A program made the translations under genes and the position numbers. Source: Patescibacteria group bacterium (GTDB lineage Bacteria > Patescibacteriota > Patescibacteriia > Patescibacteriales > UBA12465). Taken from it: 55,305 nt of DNA. This document shows, piece after piece, positions 14,472 through 23,290 of the stretch; the stretch's first letter is position 1, and the number at the start of each line of letters is the position of its first letter. The DNA lies in contig JAQUWT010000007.1 of NCBI GenBank assembly GCA_028692765.1, forward strand, positions 1 to 55,305, written 5' to 3'. The notes beneath the pieces were generated by a model, which was not told the DNA's origin, did no database searches, and worked only from the letters and a program-made list of their open reading frames with translations.

Positions 14472-14846
14472 ATGATATATAATAAAGAAGAGTATAAAAT
14501 TAAGTTTTATAAAAATAGTTTTACCCAAAAGGAGCCGGTTTTAGATTATTTGCGTCGGGTTGATATTAAGATTAAACAAAAAATTAATAAATATTTAGAT
14601 TTTTTACGTTCGCACGGAGGCTATATTGATGAGCCTTATGGTCGCCACATTCAAGGCAAGATAAGGGAATTAAGAGTTGATTTTTCGAATAGTCATCATC
14701 GCTTATTATATTTTAGTTTTGTTAATAAAAATATTGTAATGCTAAGCATTTTTATTAAAAAGTCAAACAAAACACCAAGTAGAGAAATAAAAATAGCACA
14801 AAAGCGTTACGAGGGTGTAATTAATAATCCCCAATTATATGATTAA
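14472..14846 (+). CDS. HigB-like toxin (Gp49/RelE superfamily), apparently intact
   Basis: 124 aa from the ATG at 14472. The upstream extension of the frame is hydrophobic and overlaps the ferritin terminator, so it is unlikely to be coding. Motifs follow phage-derived Gp49-like/HigB toxins: IKFYKNSFTQKEPVLDYL, IQGKIRELRVDF, RLLYFSFVNKNIVMLSIFIKKSNKTPSREI. The last block, with its Lys-rich KKSNKTP, is the part missing from the copy at 12003. Members cleave ribosome-bound mRNA. The antitoxin gene overlaps its last 8 bases. A TTGACT-17-TATAAT pair (14455-14483) straddles the start codon, so either the start or that promoter is misjudged. Confidence 0.85.
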   Translation: MIYNKEEYKIKFYKNSFTQKEPVLDYLRRVDIKIKQKINKYLDFLRSHGGYIDEPYGRHIQGKIRELRVDFSNSHHRLLYFSFVNKNIVMLSIFIKKSNKTPSREIKIAQKRYEGVINNPQLYD

Positions 14847-15141
14847 AAAAAATAAATTATTAGATAAAGCTACCGACTTCTCCGATTATTTAGCCGAGGA
14901 ATTAAAAGATCCGCGCAATAAGGCTTTATTTGATGAATATGGCCGGCAATTGGAAATTGCTTATCAAATTTTGCAATTGCGCAAGCGGCAGCAGATGAGC
15001 CAAAAGGCCTTAGCGAAAAAAATCGGCACTACGCAGAGCAATGTCGCCCGCATGGAAAGCGGCAATCAAAATTTTAGCATCAAGTTATTGGATAAAGTCG
15101 CTCTGGCTTTGGGGGCTAAGTTAAGTATTAAATTATCTTAA
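14839..15141 (+). CDS. XRE-family antitoxin, HigA-like
   Basis: 100 aa. The N-terminal half (DFSDYLAEELKDPRNKALFDEYGRQLEIAYQI) is the usual toxin-binding region of this antitoxin type. The C-terminal half is a Cro/C1 HTH (LRKRQQMSQKALAKKIGTTQSNVARMESG) and ends LDKVALALGAKLSIKL. It overlaps the toxin stop by 8 bases, so the pair is translationally coupled, toxin first as in higBA. A terminator follows at 15161-15193. It should neutralise the toxin and repress the operon. Confidence 0.92.
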   Translation: MIKKNKLLDKATDFSDYLAEELKDPRNKALFDEYGRQLEIAYQILQLRKRQQMSQKALAKKIGTTQSNVARMESGNQNFSIKLLDKVALALGAKLSIKLS

Positions 15142-15160
15142 ATTTTTAGAGCGGAGATAT

Positions 15161-15193
15161 AAAAAGACCCCCAGTGATGCCGAGGGTCTTTTT
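15161..15193 (+). terminator. Terminator of the second HigBA locus
   Basis: AAAAAGACCC (15161-15170) pairs with GGGTCTTTTT (15184-15193) across a 13-base loop. Confidence 0.85.
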
Positions 15194-15204
15194 GAGAATG
15201 TCCG

Positions 15205-15233
15205 TTGTCGTTTTACTTTTTCTATTATATAAT
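15205..15233 (+). promoter_or_regulatory. Promoter of the O-antigen-ligase-like gene
   Basis: TTGTCG (15205-15210), 17-bp spacer, TATAAT (15228-15233). It lies inside the longest version of the downstream frame and supports a start at 15268. Confidence 0.7.
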
Positions 15234-15267
15234 AATTTTAGCGATTTTATTTTTAAATTTAAGCTTT

Positions 15268-17502
15268 ATGTCTGCAAAAATCTATCAACGCATTCTTCAA
15301 GTCGGAGTATTTGTTTCTTTGGGGGTAATCTTTCTTTTATTTGGCAATTTGTTATTTCCTTACATTTCCTCCAAGCAGCTGGTTTTTAACGCTTTAATTG
15401 AATTATTATTGCCTTTTTGGTTGGTCTTAGTTTGGAAATTTCCTGATTTTCGTCCGCAAAAATCCTTGATTACTTGGGGCTTAATCGCTTATCTGGCTGC
15501 CATTCTTCTGTCCGCTTTCACTGGCGTTGATTTTAACCTTAGTTTTTGGGGCGATGTCGAACGCTTGCTCGGCGTTTTCCATGTTTTTCATTTTTTCATC
15601 TTTTACCTGTATTTAATTACCGCTTTTAGGAATAGGGAAGATTGGTATTGGCTGTTGAGCGCTTCCGTGTTAGCGGCTACGGTCGAGGCGATTATTATCG
15701 TTCGAGGCGCCGCCATCGGTACTATCGGTAATACCGCTTATGTCAGCGGCTACATGCTGTTTAATCTTTATTTTGCCGTTATTCTGCTCTTGCGGACCCA
15801 TTGGAAATGGCAATGGCCTTTTTATGGGGCGATTATTTTAATGCTGATTGCTTTTTTCAAAGCCGATACTTCCGGGGCGATTGTCGGTCTGGCGGGAAGT
15901 CTGGCTTTACTCTTGCTGCTTTTCGGCCTTTTGGCTTTAAAAAAGGGGGTCAGGCGTTTTTCCTGGCTAGCCTTGATTGTTGCGGTTACCGGAGTTATCG
16001 TTCTATTCTCTCAATATCAGCAGCCGTGGTTTAAAGCCAACCCCATTCTTCATGATTTGAGTTTTAACAAGAATACTTTTCAGACTAGGCGTTTGTCTTG
16101 GGAAGGGGCGGCCAGAGATTTTCATCTCCATCCTTGGCTGGGCACCGGTTTTGGTAATTATGCCATTATTTTCGACCGTCAATTTGACCCCAGCTTCTTT
16201 AATTATGCTTTAACGGAAACTTATTTTGATAGGGCACACAATAATCTTATCGATATCGTTTCCACTGCCGGTTTAATCGGCTTACTGGCCTATCTTGCCA
16301 TTTTTATTGCCGCCGCTTGGGATTGGTATGCGACTTTAAGGCGCCGCGGCGGCCGTATTCTGCCAGGCAAAGACGGCATGCCGGTGAGAGAATTACTGGT
16401 TGTTGCCGCTCTTTTAGCCGCTTATTTCGTTCAAAATCTGGCCGTGTTCGATTCTTTGGCCACTTATATGGGGCTGATGATAGCTTTGGCTTATCTGGTG
16501 TTTTCCGCCCAGACCGAAAAGGATATGGATACCGACGCTCCTGTCCGCTTATCATCTTTTGGTGAAGGCAGTGTTTTGCTTTTAAGTATGATTTTAATGG
16601 TAATATCCGTTATTTTATTTACGGTGCGTCCTTGGCAGATGCTTAATCGCGTAATTTCTGGATATTCATATATTGCCCAAAATCAGGTTAGTTCCGGTTT
16701 TCTAGCCTATCGCCAGGCTTTTGCCGCCGCTACGCCCTTAGATCGCGATGGCCGGACGACTTTAATTAATATTATCGTGAATAATCCGACTATTTTCACG
16801 AAACTGCCCGACGAGCAAGTCCAGCCGGCTTTGGAATTTGCCGCCTCTATGGCGGAAAAGAATTTAGCCTATAATCCCGATGATAGTCTGGCGCAGATGC
16901 AGGCGGCTCAGCTTTATGATATTATCTCCCGCTATTATTCGAATGAGCCCTCGGTCTTTAAAGATTATTCTGATAAAGCCTTGGCGGCTATCCAGCATTC
17001 TTTGGCTTCCAGTCCGCGCCGCATCCCCGTCTATTTTATCTTGGCCCAGGTGCAGGCCAATCGCGGCGATTTGCCGGCCGTGGAACAGGCCTTGCGCACG
17101 GCCGAATCTTTGAATCCGGATTATATTGAAACTGCCTGCCAGCTGGGTAATTATTATTTTCTAGTGGAGAATAGTGTTTATCAAGAATATATCGACCGTT
17201 GTTTGGATAAGGGGGGTAACAGCGCCATGCCTAATGTTTTACAAGCTGCCATTGAGCATTATTTGGCTGATAACGACAGCGCGCGCTTATTGTCGGCCTA
17301 TCGTCTGCTAGCTCAAAAAGGCAGCACCGATGCGCTTATGTATGTCAATTTAGCTAAAGCGGAATTAGCCGCCGGCAATATTCAGGCCGCACTCCAAGCC
17401 GCTATCCAAGCCGCCGATATCGACTCGTCTTTGCGTCCGGCTGTCCAAGCTTTTTTGAAAGGAATTTCTAGCAACGCCAGCACTAGCCCTGTTTTGGAGT
17501 AA
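15268..17502 (+). CDS. O-antigen ligase/polymerase-like membrane protein with TPR tail
   Basis: 744 aa from the ATG at 15268. About ten hydrophobic helices occupy residues 1-470, with the Wzy_C-type loop of O-antigen ligases (HPWLGTGFGNYAIIF, then FDRAHNNLIDIVSTAGLIGLLAY), where conserved Arg and His act on lipid-linked glycan. The last 250 residues are helical TPR-like repeats (IPVYFILAQVQANRGDLPAVEQALRTAESLNPDY; LMYVNLAKAELAAGNIQAAL), as often found in this family in candidate phyla. It probably polymerises or transfers surface glycan, or glycosylates surface proteins. It is monocistronic: own promoter and terminator (17529-17556). The exact acceptor cannot be told from sequence. Confidence 0.85.
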   Translation: MSAKIYQRILQVGVFVSLGVIFLLFGNLLFPYISSKQLVFNALIELLLPFWLVLVWKFPDFRPQKSLITWGLIAYLAAILLSAFTGVDFNLSFWGDVERLLGVFHVFHFFIFYLYLITAFRNREDWYWLLSASVLAATVEAIIIVRGAAIGTIGNTAYVSGYMLFNLYFAVILLLRTHWKWQWPFYGAIILMLIAFFKADTSGAIVGLAGSLALLLLLFGLLALKKGVRRFSWLALIVAVTGVIVLFSQYQQPWFKANPILHDLSFNKNTFQTRRLSWEGAARDFHLHPWLGTGFGNYAIIFDRQFDPSFFNYALTETYFDRAHNNLIDIVSTAGLIGLLAYLAIFIAAAWDWYATLRRRGGRILPGKDGMPVRELLVVAALLAAYFVQNLAVFDSLATYMGLMIALAYLVFSAQTEKDMDTDAPVRLSSFGEGSVLLLSMILMVISVILFTVRPWQMLNRVISGYSYIAQNQVSSGFLAYRQAFAAATPLDRDGRTTLINIIVNNPTIFTKLPDEQVQPALEFAASMAEKNLAYNPDDSLAQMQAAQLYDIISRYYSNEPSVFKDYSDKALAAIQHSLASSPRRIPVYFILAQVQANRGDLPAVEQALRTAESLNPDYIETACQLGNYYFLVENSVYQEYIDRCLDKGGNSAMPNVLQAAIEHYLADNDSARLLSAYRLLAQKGSTDALMYVNLAKAELAAGNIQAALQAAIQAADIDSSLRPAVQAFLKGISSNASTSPVLE

Positions 17503-17528
17503 TTTTTTTTAATTAGATTTCGACAGAG

Positions 17529-17556
17529 AAACACCCGTTTTTACGGGTGTTTTTTA
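17529..17556 (+). terminator. Terminator of the O-antigen-ligase-like gene
   Basis: AAACACCCG (17529-17537), loop TTTTTA, CGGGTGTTT (17544-17552), then more T's. Confidence 0.9.
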
Positions 17557-17640
17557 ATTGATATCGTTCAGTTATTTTTCATTTTATTCTTTAAGGAGTT
17601 TCAGGGTGCTTTTGCTATGCTTAATTCCGGCGCTCTTAAT

Positions 17641-17695
17641 GCCGGTGATGATTTCGCTCCCGATTAACGCGCCAGTCGGGAGCGGAATCGCCGGC
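17641..17695 (+). promoter_or_regulatory. Long stem-loop upstream of the HEAT-like gene
   Basis: GCCGGTGAT (17641-17649) pairs with ATCGCCGGC (17687-17695), one G-T pair, and GCTCCCGA (17656-17663) pairs perfectly with TCGGGAGC (17676-17683), separated by a small internal loop. CCGGC near 17624 could pair with the GCCGG at 17641 instead, giving an alternative fold. No T-tract follows. Ten bases later the gene starts. Confidence 0.45.
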
Positions 17696-17705
17696 GCCTA
17701 TTTTT

Positions 17706-18665
17706 ATGTTAATGCCCTTGAATTTAAACAAGAAGAAAGAGAAGCAAAGCCTTCGTTTTCTGAAACGTTATTGGCTTTATTTGAGTCTGGGCTCTTTGTT
17801 GCTCTTGATTTTTTTACTCTTGTCGCCCTATCTTTTCCGCTCCTGGACAAGATATCCGGCAGCTTTGCGCGCTGAAATTGCTTGGCGCCACTTTCGCGCC
17901 ACGTTCGCAGGCTCCTGCCGAGACGACTGCTTGGCTAAGCGCCAGGCCTATGCTGCCATCTGGCGACCCTACTACCAAAAATATCCTGATTTAGCTACGG
18001 CTAATTTGGCGGAAGCTTTGGCGGAAGGTTCGGAAGAACTGCAGGCGGCGATTATAAAAATTATGGCGGCGGATAAGCAGGCTGATTCTTTGCCGCCAGT
18101 TTTGGCGCAGATTATCGCCAATCAAAGCGCGAACGCGGAGATAAAGCGCTTAATCGTCCGCTCTTTTCCTGAGGCTTTCGAGGATGAGGCTTGGCAGGAG
18201 CGGTTAAGGGTAGTGATGGCTGATAAAGAGATGGCTTTAGAGGAGCGTTTTTATGCAATTGAATTGTTGGCCTCTTTTCCGGATAAAACTAATCTTATCG
18301 CTTTGAAGTCTTTGATTTTAGCCAATGTGCCGGAAGCAATATTGACGGCGGCGAGCCGCGCGCTGGCCGCTTGGCCGGACGCGGAGATAGACTGGTCGGA
18401 GTCGGAAGCCGATATTTTATCCGCTTTGATTAGCGAGGCGGAAACAGGGGCGGCACGCTGGCGGCGTCTTTGGCTTTTAATTTCTTTAATTGAAAAATAT
18501 CCGGAAAAAATTCGCGCGCTTTTGTCCGCTTTAGCCTCTAACAGCCGCTTGGACGCAATCAGCCGCGGCTTAGCCGGCGAGGCTTTGCGCTTACATTTTA
18601 AAATAAATATAGAAACGCCAAGCCCTTCGGCGCGGGAATGGCAGGAATTTTATGAAGCTTTATAG
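17706..18665 (+). CDS. Membrane-anchored HEAT-like helical protein
   Basis: 319 aa. The first 24 residues are basic (LNLNKKKEKQSLRFLKRYW), followed by one membrane segment (LYLSLGSLLLLIFLLLSPYLF). The remainder is alpha-helical with repeated patterns suggesting HEAT-type repeats (IKRLIVRSFPEAFEDEAW, ERFYAIELLASFPDKTNL, ILTAASRALAAWPDAEI). Two Cys sit in SCRDDC. The start is ATG 17706 or 17712. Its last 14 bases overlap the start of the secreted protein at 18652, so they form an operon and the protein may serve its export or anchoring. No enzymatic motif is recognised. Confidence 0.6.
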   Translation: MLMPLNLNKKKEKQSLRFLKRYWLYLSLGSLLLLIFLLLSPYLFRSWTRYPAALRAEIAWRHFRATFAGSCRDDCLAKRQAYAAIWRPYYQKYPDLATANLAEALAEGSEELQAAIIKIMAADKQADSLPPVLAQIIANQSANAEIKRLIVRSFPEAFEDEAWQERLRVVMADKEMALEERFYAIELLASFPDKTNLIALKSLILANVPEAILTAASRALAAWPDAEIDWSESEADILSALISEAETGAARWRRLWLLISLIEKYPEKIRALLSALASNSRLDAISRGLAGEALRLHFKINIETPSPSAREWQEFYEAL

Positions 18666-21600
18666 ATTTAAATTTATTATCCCCGCCTTTTTATTATCTT
18701 TGGCTGTTATTTTTATTCCCTCTGCTCGGGCGATGGAACCGGGCACGCTTTTGTTCCGCACTTCCGGCCAAGGCAAAATGTACGGCTATAGCAGCCAGGA
18801 TTTGTTGGCGGAAAAATTCGGTATTATCAATCATATTTATCCCGGCCATGCTGCTATTTATATCGGCCAGGAAGACGGAGTCGATTATATCGTGGAAGCG
18901 CTTAGTACCGGCATTGTCAAGACTCCGGCTAAGTATTTTATCAATGAAGCCGAAGGGGAAGAATTGGTGGCAGCCAAATTGCCCGTGGCTGCCACGCCTT
19001 GGCAGAGAGCGCGGGCGGTGGCTCTGGCGAAATATTTGGCCAGCGCCGATTTAGCCTATGATTTTGATTTTTCCGCCCAGAAAGGACCCTGGAGCGGCGA
19101 CTGGACTTGCGTCGGTTTGACCGAGAAAGTCTATGAGAGCGCCAATGCCAATAATCCCGAACGCCTGGGTGCTTTAGAATATAACCCTAGTTATTATGCC
19201 GTCGATATCACGCCTGACGGTTATGACAAGGACAGTTTGTATAACGATGAAGGCGACTGCTTTTCTACGCGCCGGGAATTCTCTAAAATTGCCAGGCGCA
19301 AAAGCACAATTTTACCGGCACCGGAAATTATTGGCTATAATGCCGGCAAAGAATATGGGGTGGAACGCTATATTTTTTTGCCCTATACTCAAGCCTCTCA
19401 ATCCAGTCTTAAAGACGTCCCAGTCGATATAAAGATAAGCAGCAGTTTTCCGGATGAAGCGGTAAGGGGTAAGGTTAATAATGTCGGCCTTATTTTAAAG
19501 TGGAGTTTGATTAATAATCCGGTATCAAGCGTCAAAAAAATCGCCAGCGCGGTCGGTAAAGGTTTAAGTTCTCTATTAAACGGCAAAGACGAGTCCAGTG
19601 CTTTAGTTTGGGATGATGCGGCGGGGAGTAAAGAAATCGATAACGCTGGTTCCAGCCCTGAAAAAGAAAAATCGGTTTCTGGTCCTCTCTCGGTTGTGAG
19701 CAATCCAAATATGGCCGATAATCAAATCGGCACCAAGACGGAAACAAAGCCGGTAAGAGGCCAGGAAGATGAGGAGAAAACGGCGCCGGCTCAGCAATCG
19801 GTTGCCGATGATGTGTTCGGCGCGCTGAGGCTGTCTGCCGCTTCCGACAGTGCCGAAAATTCGGAGCCTAAAAAGGAAACCATGGGGAGCGATGTTAAAA
19901 TCAGCAACGCTACCGCCACCAGCGCCAGCTCTAAGAAAACTAACGTCGCCTTGTGGTCGCCGGTCGTACATAATTTAAACAAAACAGCCAGTAGCAGCGC
20001 GACCGGCACTCCTGCTTTGAGTAATAATAATGGAGACAAGGAAGCCGAGCCCGAGGAGGACAAGCCTTTGACTCTGCTTATCAGCCGCCTTCATACCGAA
20101 GGCAATGATGACTGGCTGGAAATTTGGAATTACGGCGACCAAGATATCGATTTAGCGGCGCAGAAAATTCGTTTGGAAAAAAGCCGGACAGCCCTTGATC
20201 CCGGGATTATCTTGCGCTTTGACGCCGCCGCTGACGGCGAATTTCCGGGCGGAACGATTATTCGCGCCGGCGCCCCTTATCGTATTGTCCGCGATGATGC
20301 CGCCCCGGACTTAAAAGCGGCCGCTTCGGCTATTGCTTTGCGCCCCGACTTTACTCTGATGGATGACGGCTACACCATTTATTTGGCCAGCGGGGCGGTC
20401 AGCAGTCCCGATGATGCCGATATTATCGATATCCTCGCTTACGGCGAAGCTAAGTATTTTGACGGCAGCGGTCCGGCCCCGGCTCTATCAAGCGGGTATT
20501 TGTTAAGGCGCAAGGCTTTGGCTACAACTGTGCTCGCGGATATTTTAAATATCGGAGAACAAGCGAACTGGCCGCCGATTTATGATAACGACGATAATGC
20601 CCATGATTTTTTGTTATGGCCTTTGGGCGGAGTCATGCCTAATGCAGAAGAGGAAGAAGGGGAAGATGATAATCAAAATGATAACGAGGAAGAAGGTAAC
20701 GGCGGAAACGAATCGGAAAATGGCAATAATGATAATCAAGAGGAGGGAGGTGATTCCTCTAATCAGCCCTTTACTTTGCAAGCAGGCATAGATAGTCCCG
20801 GCTTGCAATACTTATGGTCTTTTTCTGAATGCGAAGGCAGTAGCACGGCCGATATGATTAGCCACCATAGTTCCTCCGCTTTAAACGGGGGTGGCCAGTG
20901 GATGATTGGGCGCTGGGGTTGCGGCCGCCGTATTTCCTATAACGGCGCGGAAAACTTCCAGGCGGATTTATCGCCGGCTCTTAGCGGCTCTAATTTTAGC
21001 TTTGCTTTCCAGTATAAGGGCGACGGCGAATACGGCCACCCTTATTTTGTCTTTAGCAATACTGAGGACAATGTCGGTTTGCGCTTCGAGATTTTTGCCA
21101 CTATGTTTTCTTTTACGGGTTTCCCGGGTTTAGATGGCCGCTATGATGCCAACGGTTATATGGATAACAAGTGGCATCAAGGGGTTTTAGTTTGGAATGC
21201 GGCCGGCGGCTACTGGGCGCTCTACATTGACGGCCAAGAAATGTTTTTTCAAAATTTCAGCGGCCTTGCTCCTGATTTTGATAATCTGCAAATCGGCGCT
21301 TATGCCGGTGTGGTAATTATCGACGATATCGCTTTATGGAATCGGGCTTTAAGTCCGGAGGAAGTTATGGCTGTTACCAATGCCAATCAGCCCTTTAACC
21401 CCCAAATAGGCCGACAAGCGCCTCCCAGTGTAAATTTATTGCACTCTTGGCAATTTGATGAAGCTAGCGGCAACATCGCTCATGACAGTGTGGGTAATCT
21501 TAATTGGGATTTGCCGGAAGGGGCTTTGGTCTACAATGGTTTATCCGGCAAGGCTCTGTCATTTCCTCCCATCGGTAAGGCCTATAATTTAGAGGTGCCG

Positions 21601-22041
21601 GCAATCAACATTAATAATTTTTCTGCTTCTTGGTGGTGGCAGAATAATGCAGTTTTGCCCTATAGCGGCCGTTTGCATCTTGATTTTAATCAAGGAGAAG
21701 AAAAATTAGCGAGCCTCGCTCTTGATAATTGGCAACAACGTCTTTGGACGGAAAGGGAAGAAGAATTTTTCACGGAAGGGCATGAAGTTTTGCCGGAAGA
21801 CAATCTTTGGCATCATTTAGCTTTAGTTTATGATGATTATCGCTACCTCTGGCAGTTGTTCGTAGATGGAGAGTTGAAACTTGATTTAGAGCGCCTGCCT
21901 TTGCCGGCAGGGGCGAAAATAGATAATTTAAGTTTTCGGAGTTCGGTGGGTGATTATATGATTGATAATTTTAAGTTATGGCAGGGAAGTTTGAGCGCGG
22001 ATAAGGTTGGGGAAGAGTATGCGGCCGAGAAGCCGGAATAA
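18652..22041 (+). CDS. Secreted permuted-papain (YiiX/NlpC-like) protein with LTD and two LamG domains
   Basis: 1129 aa. A signal peptide (FIIPAFLLSLAVIFIPSARA) is followed by an N-terminal papain-like domain. His66 lies in YPGHAAIYIG and Cys153 in GDWTCVGLTEKVYE; His before Cys is the circularly permuted order of YiiX-type NlpC/P60 relatives, which act as amidases or thioesterases. A long Ser/Thr/Ala-rich linker spans about 290-475. Next comes a lamin-tail (LTD) domain (about 478-660: LLISRLHTEGNDDWLEIWNYG), then an acidic Asn/Glu linker, then two LamG/concanavalin-like domains (from about 715, LQYLWSFSECEG, and from about 925, LLHSWQFDEASGN, each with a WHxxxLVxD-type strand). It likely works on or binds the cell envelope or another cell. 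Confidence 0.8.
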   Translation: MKLYRFKFIIPAFLLSLAVIFIPSARAMEPGTLLFRTSGQGKMYGYSSQDLLAEKFGIINHIYPGHAAIYIGQEDGVDYIVEALSTGIVKTPAKYFINEAEGEELVAAKLPVAATPWQRARAVALAKYLASADLAYDFDFSAQKGPWSGDWTCVGLTEKVYESANANNPERLGALEYNPSYYAVDITPDGYDKDSLYNDEGDCFSTRREFSKIARRKSTILPAPEIIGYNAGKEYGVERYIFLPYTQASQSSLKDVPVDIKISSSFPDEAVRGKVNNVGLILKWSLINNPVSSVKKIASAVGKGLSSLLNGKDESSALVWDDAAGSKEIDNAGSSPEKEKSVSGPLSVVSNPNMADNQIGTKTETKPVRGQEDEEKTAPAQQSVADDVFGALRLSAASDSAENSEPKKETMGSDVKISNATATSASSKKTNVALWSPVVHNLNKTASSSATGTPALSNNNGDKEAEPEEDKPLTLLISRLHTEGNDDWLEIWNYGDQDIDLAAQKIRLEKSRTALDPGIILRFDAAADGEFPGGTIIRAGAPYRIVRDDAAPDLKAAASAIALRPDFTLMDDGYTIYLASGAVSSPDDADIIDILAYGEAKYFDGSGPAPALSSGYLLRRKALATTVLADILNIGEQANWPPIYDNDDNAHDFLLWPLGGVMPNAEEEEGEDDNQNDNEEEGNGGNESENGNNDNQEEGGDSSNQPFTLQAGIDSPGLQYLWSFSECEGSSTADMISHHSSSALNGGGQWMIGRWGCGRRISYNGAENFQADLSPALSGSNFSFAFQYKGDGEYGHPYFVFSNTEDNVGLRFEIFATMFSFTGFPGLDGRYDANGYMDNKWHQGVLVWNAAGGYWALYIDGQEMFFQNFSGLAPDFDNLQIGAYAGVVIIDDIALWNRALSPEEVMAVTNANQPFNPQIGRQAPPSVNLLHSWQFDEASGNIAHDSVGNLNWDLPEGALVYNGLSGKALSFPPIGKAYNLEVPAININNFSASWWWQNNAVLPYSGRLHLDFNQGEEKLASLALDNWQQRLWTEREEEFFTEGHEVLPEDNLWHHLALVYDDYRYLWQLFVDGELKLDLERLPLPAGAKIDNLSFRSSVGDYMIDNFKLWQGSLSADKVGEEYAAEKPE

Positions 22042-22044
22042 GAA

Positions 22045-22074
22045 AAAAGCGGGAGCATTCAAGCTCCCGCTTTT
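22045..22074 (+). terminator. Terminator of the 17706-22041 operon
   Basis: AAAAGCGGGAGC (22045-22056), loop ATTCAA, GCTCCCGCTTTT (22063-22074), a perfect 12-bp stem. Confidence 0.93.
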
Positions 22075-22085
22075 GATTTGAGGAT

Positions 22086-22126
22086 AAAAAAAGACCAGCT
22101 TACTATCTTATGATAGGGCTGGTCTT
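22086..22126 (-). terminator. Terminator of the reverse-strand membrane protein gene
   Basis: AAGACCAGC (22091-22099) pairs with GCTGGTCTT (22118-22126), with an inner CTATC/GATAG helix. On the reverse strand the stem is followed by a T-run (the A's at 22086-22092). Confidence 0.85.
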
Positions 22127-22149
22127 GGAACAAAATTTTTAGATTATCT

Positions 22150-23229
22150 CTATTTTATTTCGAGATTAATCTCTCCCTGCTTCCCGTCAATATTATAATT
22201 GAGGGTGAGTTTTTTTGTTCCTTGCGGCATCATTTCCCTGACCTTTGTTAACATATCAGTGAGTTCTGTGGTTGGAGTCGGGACCGGTGTCTGGACCTGT
22301 GTCAAGGAGGCGCTTGCTTCATCTGTTGTCGGAACATATTCAGCTTCTTTTACAAAGCGCCATCCAAGGGGTAATACGATGTTTCCATTCTCATCGCGGT
22401 TCAGCGTGTTGATTTTTCCCGAAGAAATAACGGGGCCGGTTTTGTTGCCGCAGTGGTTGCGGTACAATTCCTGGATAGTATTTGAGCCATTGGTTCTCAA
22501 TGTAACCAAGACAAAAACTTCTCCAGATTTGATATCAACATCGCGTTTTATATTATCCCCAAATTCCATTTCTACCCTCAACGTTTGAGGTCCGGATTCT
22601 CTTACCAAAACAACCCGCTCGGTTCTCACTACATTGTTGTTGGTAGCGATTTGGCTTGTTGCTTCTTCAAGGTTGCGACTGAGACCTCCCTGTATTACCG
22701 GGGGATGGCTGTCAGGATTGCGGTGCATTTTGTTTTGACTCCTTAATACCAAGTAGAGAAAACCAAGTACAAATAAGGCGAGAATTGGCCATGCCCACCA
22801 GGGGATACTTTCTTTTTCCTGTGGACTTGCTGGATCCAGCTGAGGTTCGGGCTGAGGTTCAACAACGGGTTTATTCGGTTGGGTTGGCAACTGATACACA
22901 AGATATCTTTCGGCAAGCCTCCAGATACAATCGTGCTTACCGTCATGTGTCGACGGAGCGTCTGCAATCCAGTATTCTATATCCCCATCGACGGTGCGGG
23001 CAGGGAACAAAATTGTATCTCCTATCTGGATTTTGCTCACATCATCAAAACGACGGTGGTTGAGTTGCACGGCTGACGTGTATACGTCCATGAAATTCTG
23101 GGGGTCAAATTTTACATTCTCGAACCATCCATTTTTGGGGTTCAAGGTAAATGATTGGGCCGAAGCCTGGTTGCTCAGAAAGAGCGCAGCGGTCATAATG
23201 ACCGTAAAAATGAAAATCTGCTTTCTCAT
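22150..23229 (-). CDS. Uncharacterised secreted/membrane protein with LysM-like region
   Basis: 359 aa. A signal peptide (QIFIFTVIMTAALFLSNQASA) is followed by an outer segment with a LysM-like stretch (VSKIQIGDTILFPARTVDG), a Pro-rich linker (QPEPQLDPASPQEKE) and one membrane helix at about 143-161 (WWAWPILALFVLGFLYLVL). The C-terminal 190 residues are presumably cytoplasmic and match nothing I know (VVLVRESGPQTLRVEMEFGDNIKRDV; GKINTLNRDENGNIVLPLGW). Its codons and base composition differ from the neighbours, and it is the only reverse-strand gene between 2207 and 38130, so it may have been acquired. It has a consensus promoter and its own terminator. A palindromic hairpin (GAGCAT/ATGCTC, 23253-23281) lies in its leader. 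Confidence 0.6.
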   Translation of the reverse strand: MRKQIFIFTVIMTAALFLSNQASAQSFTLNPKNGWFENVKFDPQNFMDVYTSAVQLNHRRFDDVSKIQIGDTILFPARTVDGDIEYWIADAPSTHDGKHDCIWRLAERYLVYQLPTQPNKPVVEPQPEPQLDPASPQEKESIPWWAWPILALFVLGFLYLVLRSQNKMHRNPDSHPPVIQGGLSRNLEEATSQIATNNNVVRTERVVLVRESGPQTLRVEMEFGDNIKRDVDIKSGEVFVLVTLRTNGSNTIQELYRNHCGNKTGPVISSGKINTLNRDENGNIVLPLGWRFVKEAEYVPTTDEASASLTQVQTPVPTPTTELTDMLTKVREMMPQGTKKLTLNYNIDGKQGEINLEIK

Positions 23230-23290
23230 CGTTTTATTATTTTGTTTTTAAAGAGCATTTTGCCGGAAACTTCCGATGCTCATGTTGATA

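Noticed and set aside
17558-17875. 105-aa hydrophobic ORF overlapping the start of the HEAT-like gene
   Set aside because: It overlaps a hairpin and the next gene out of frame. The 319-aa frame has a proper membrane anchor, longer extent and translational overlap with the next gene.
19398-20063. Several reverse-strand ORFs inside the papain-like protein gene
   Set aside because: They coincide with the Ser/Ala-rich linker and have no recognisable domain.
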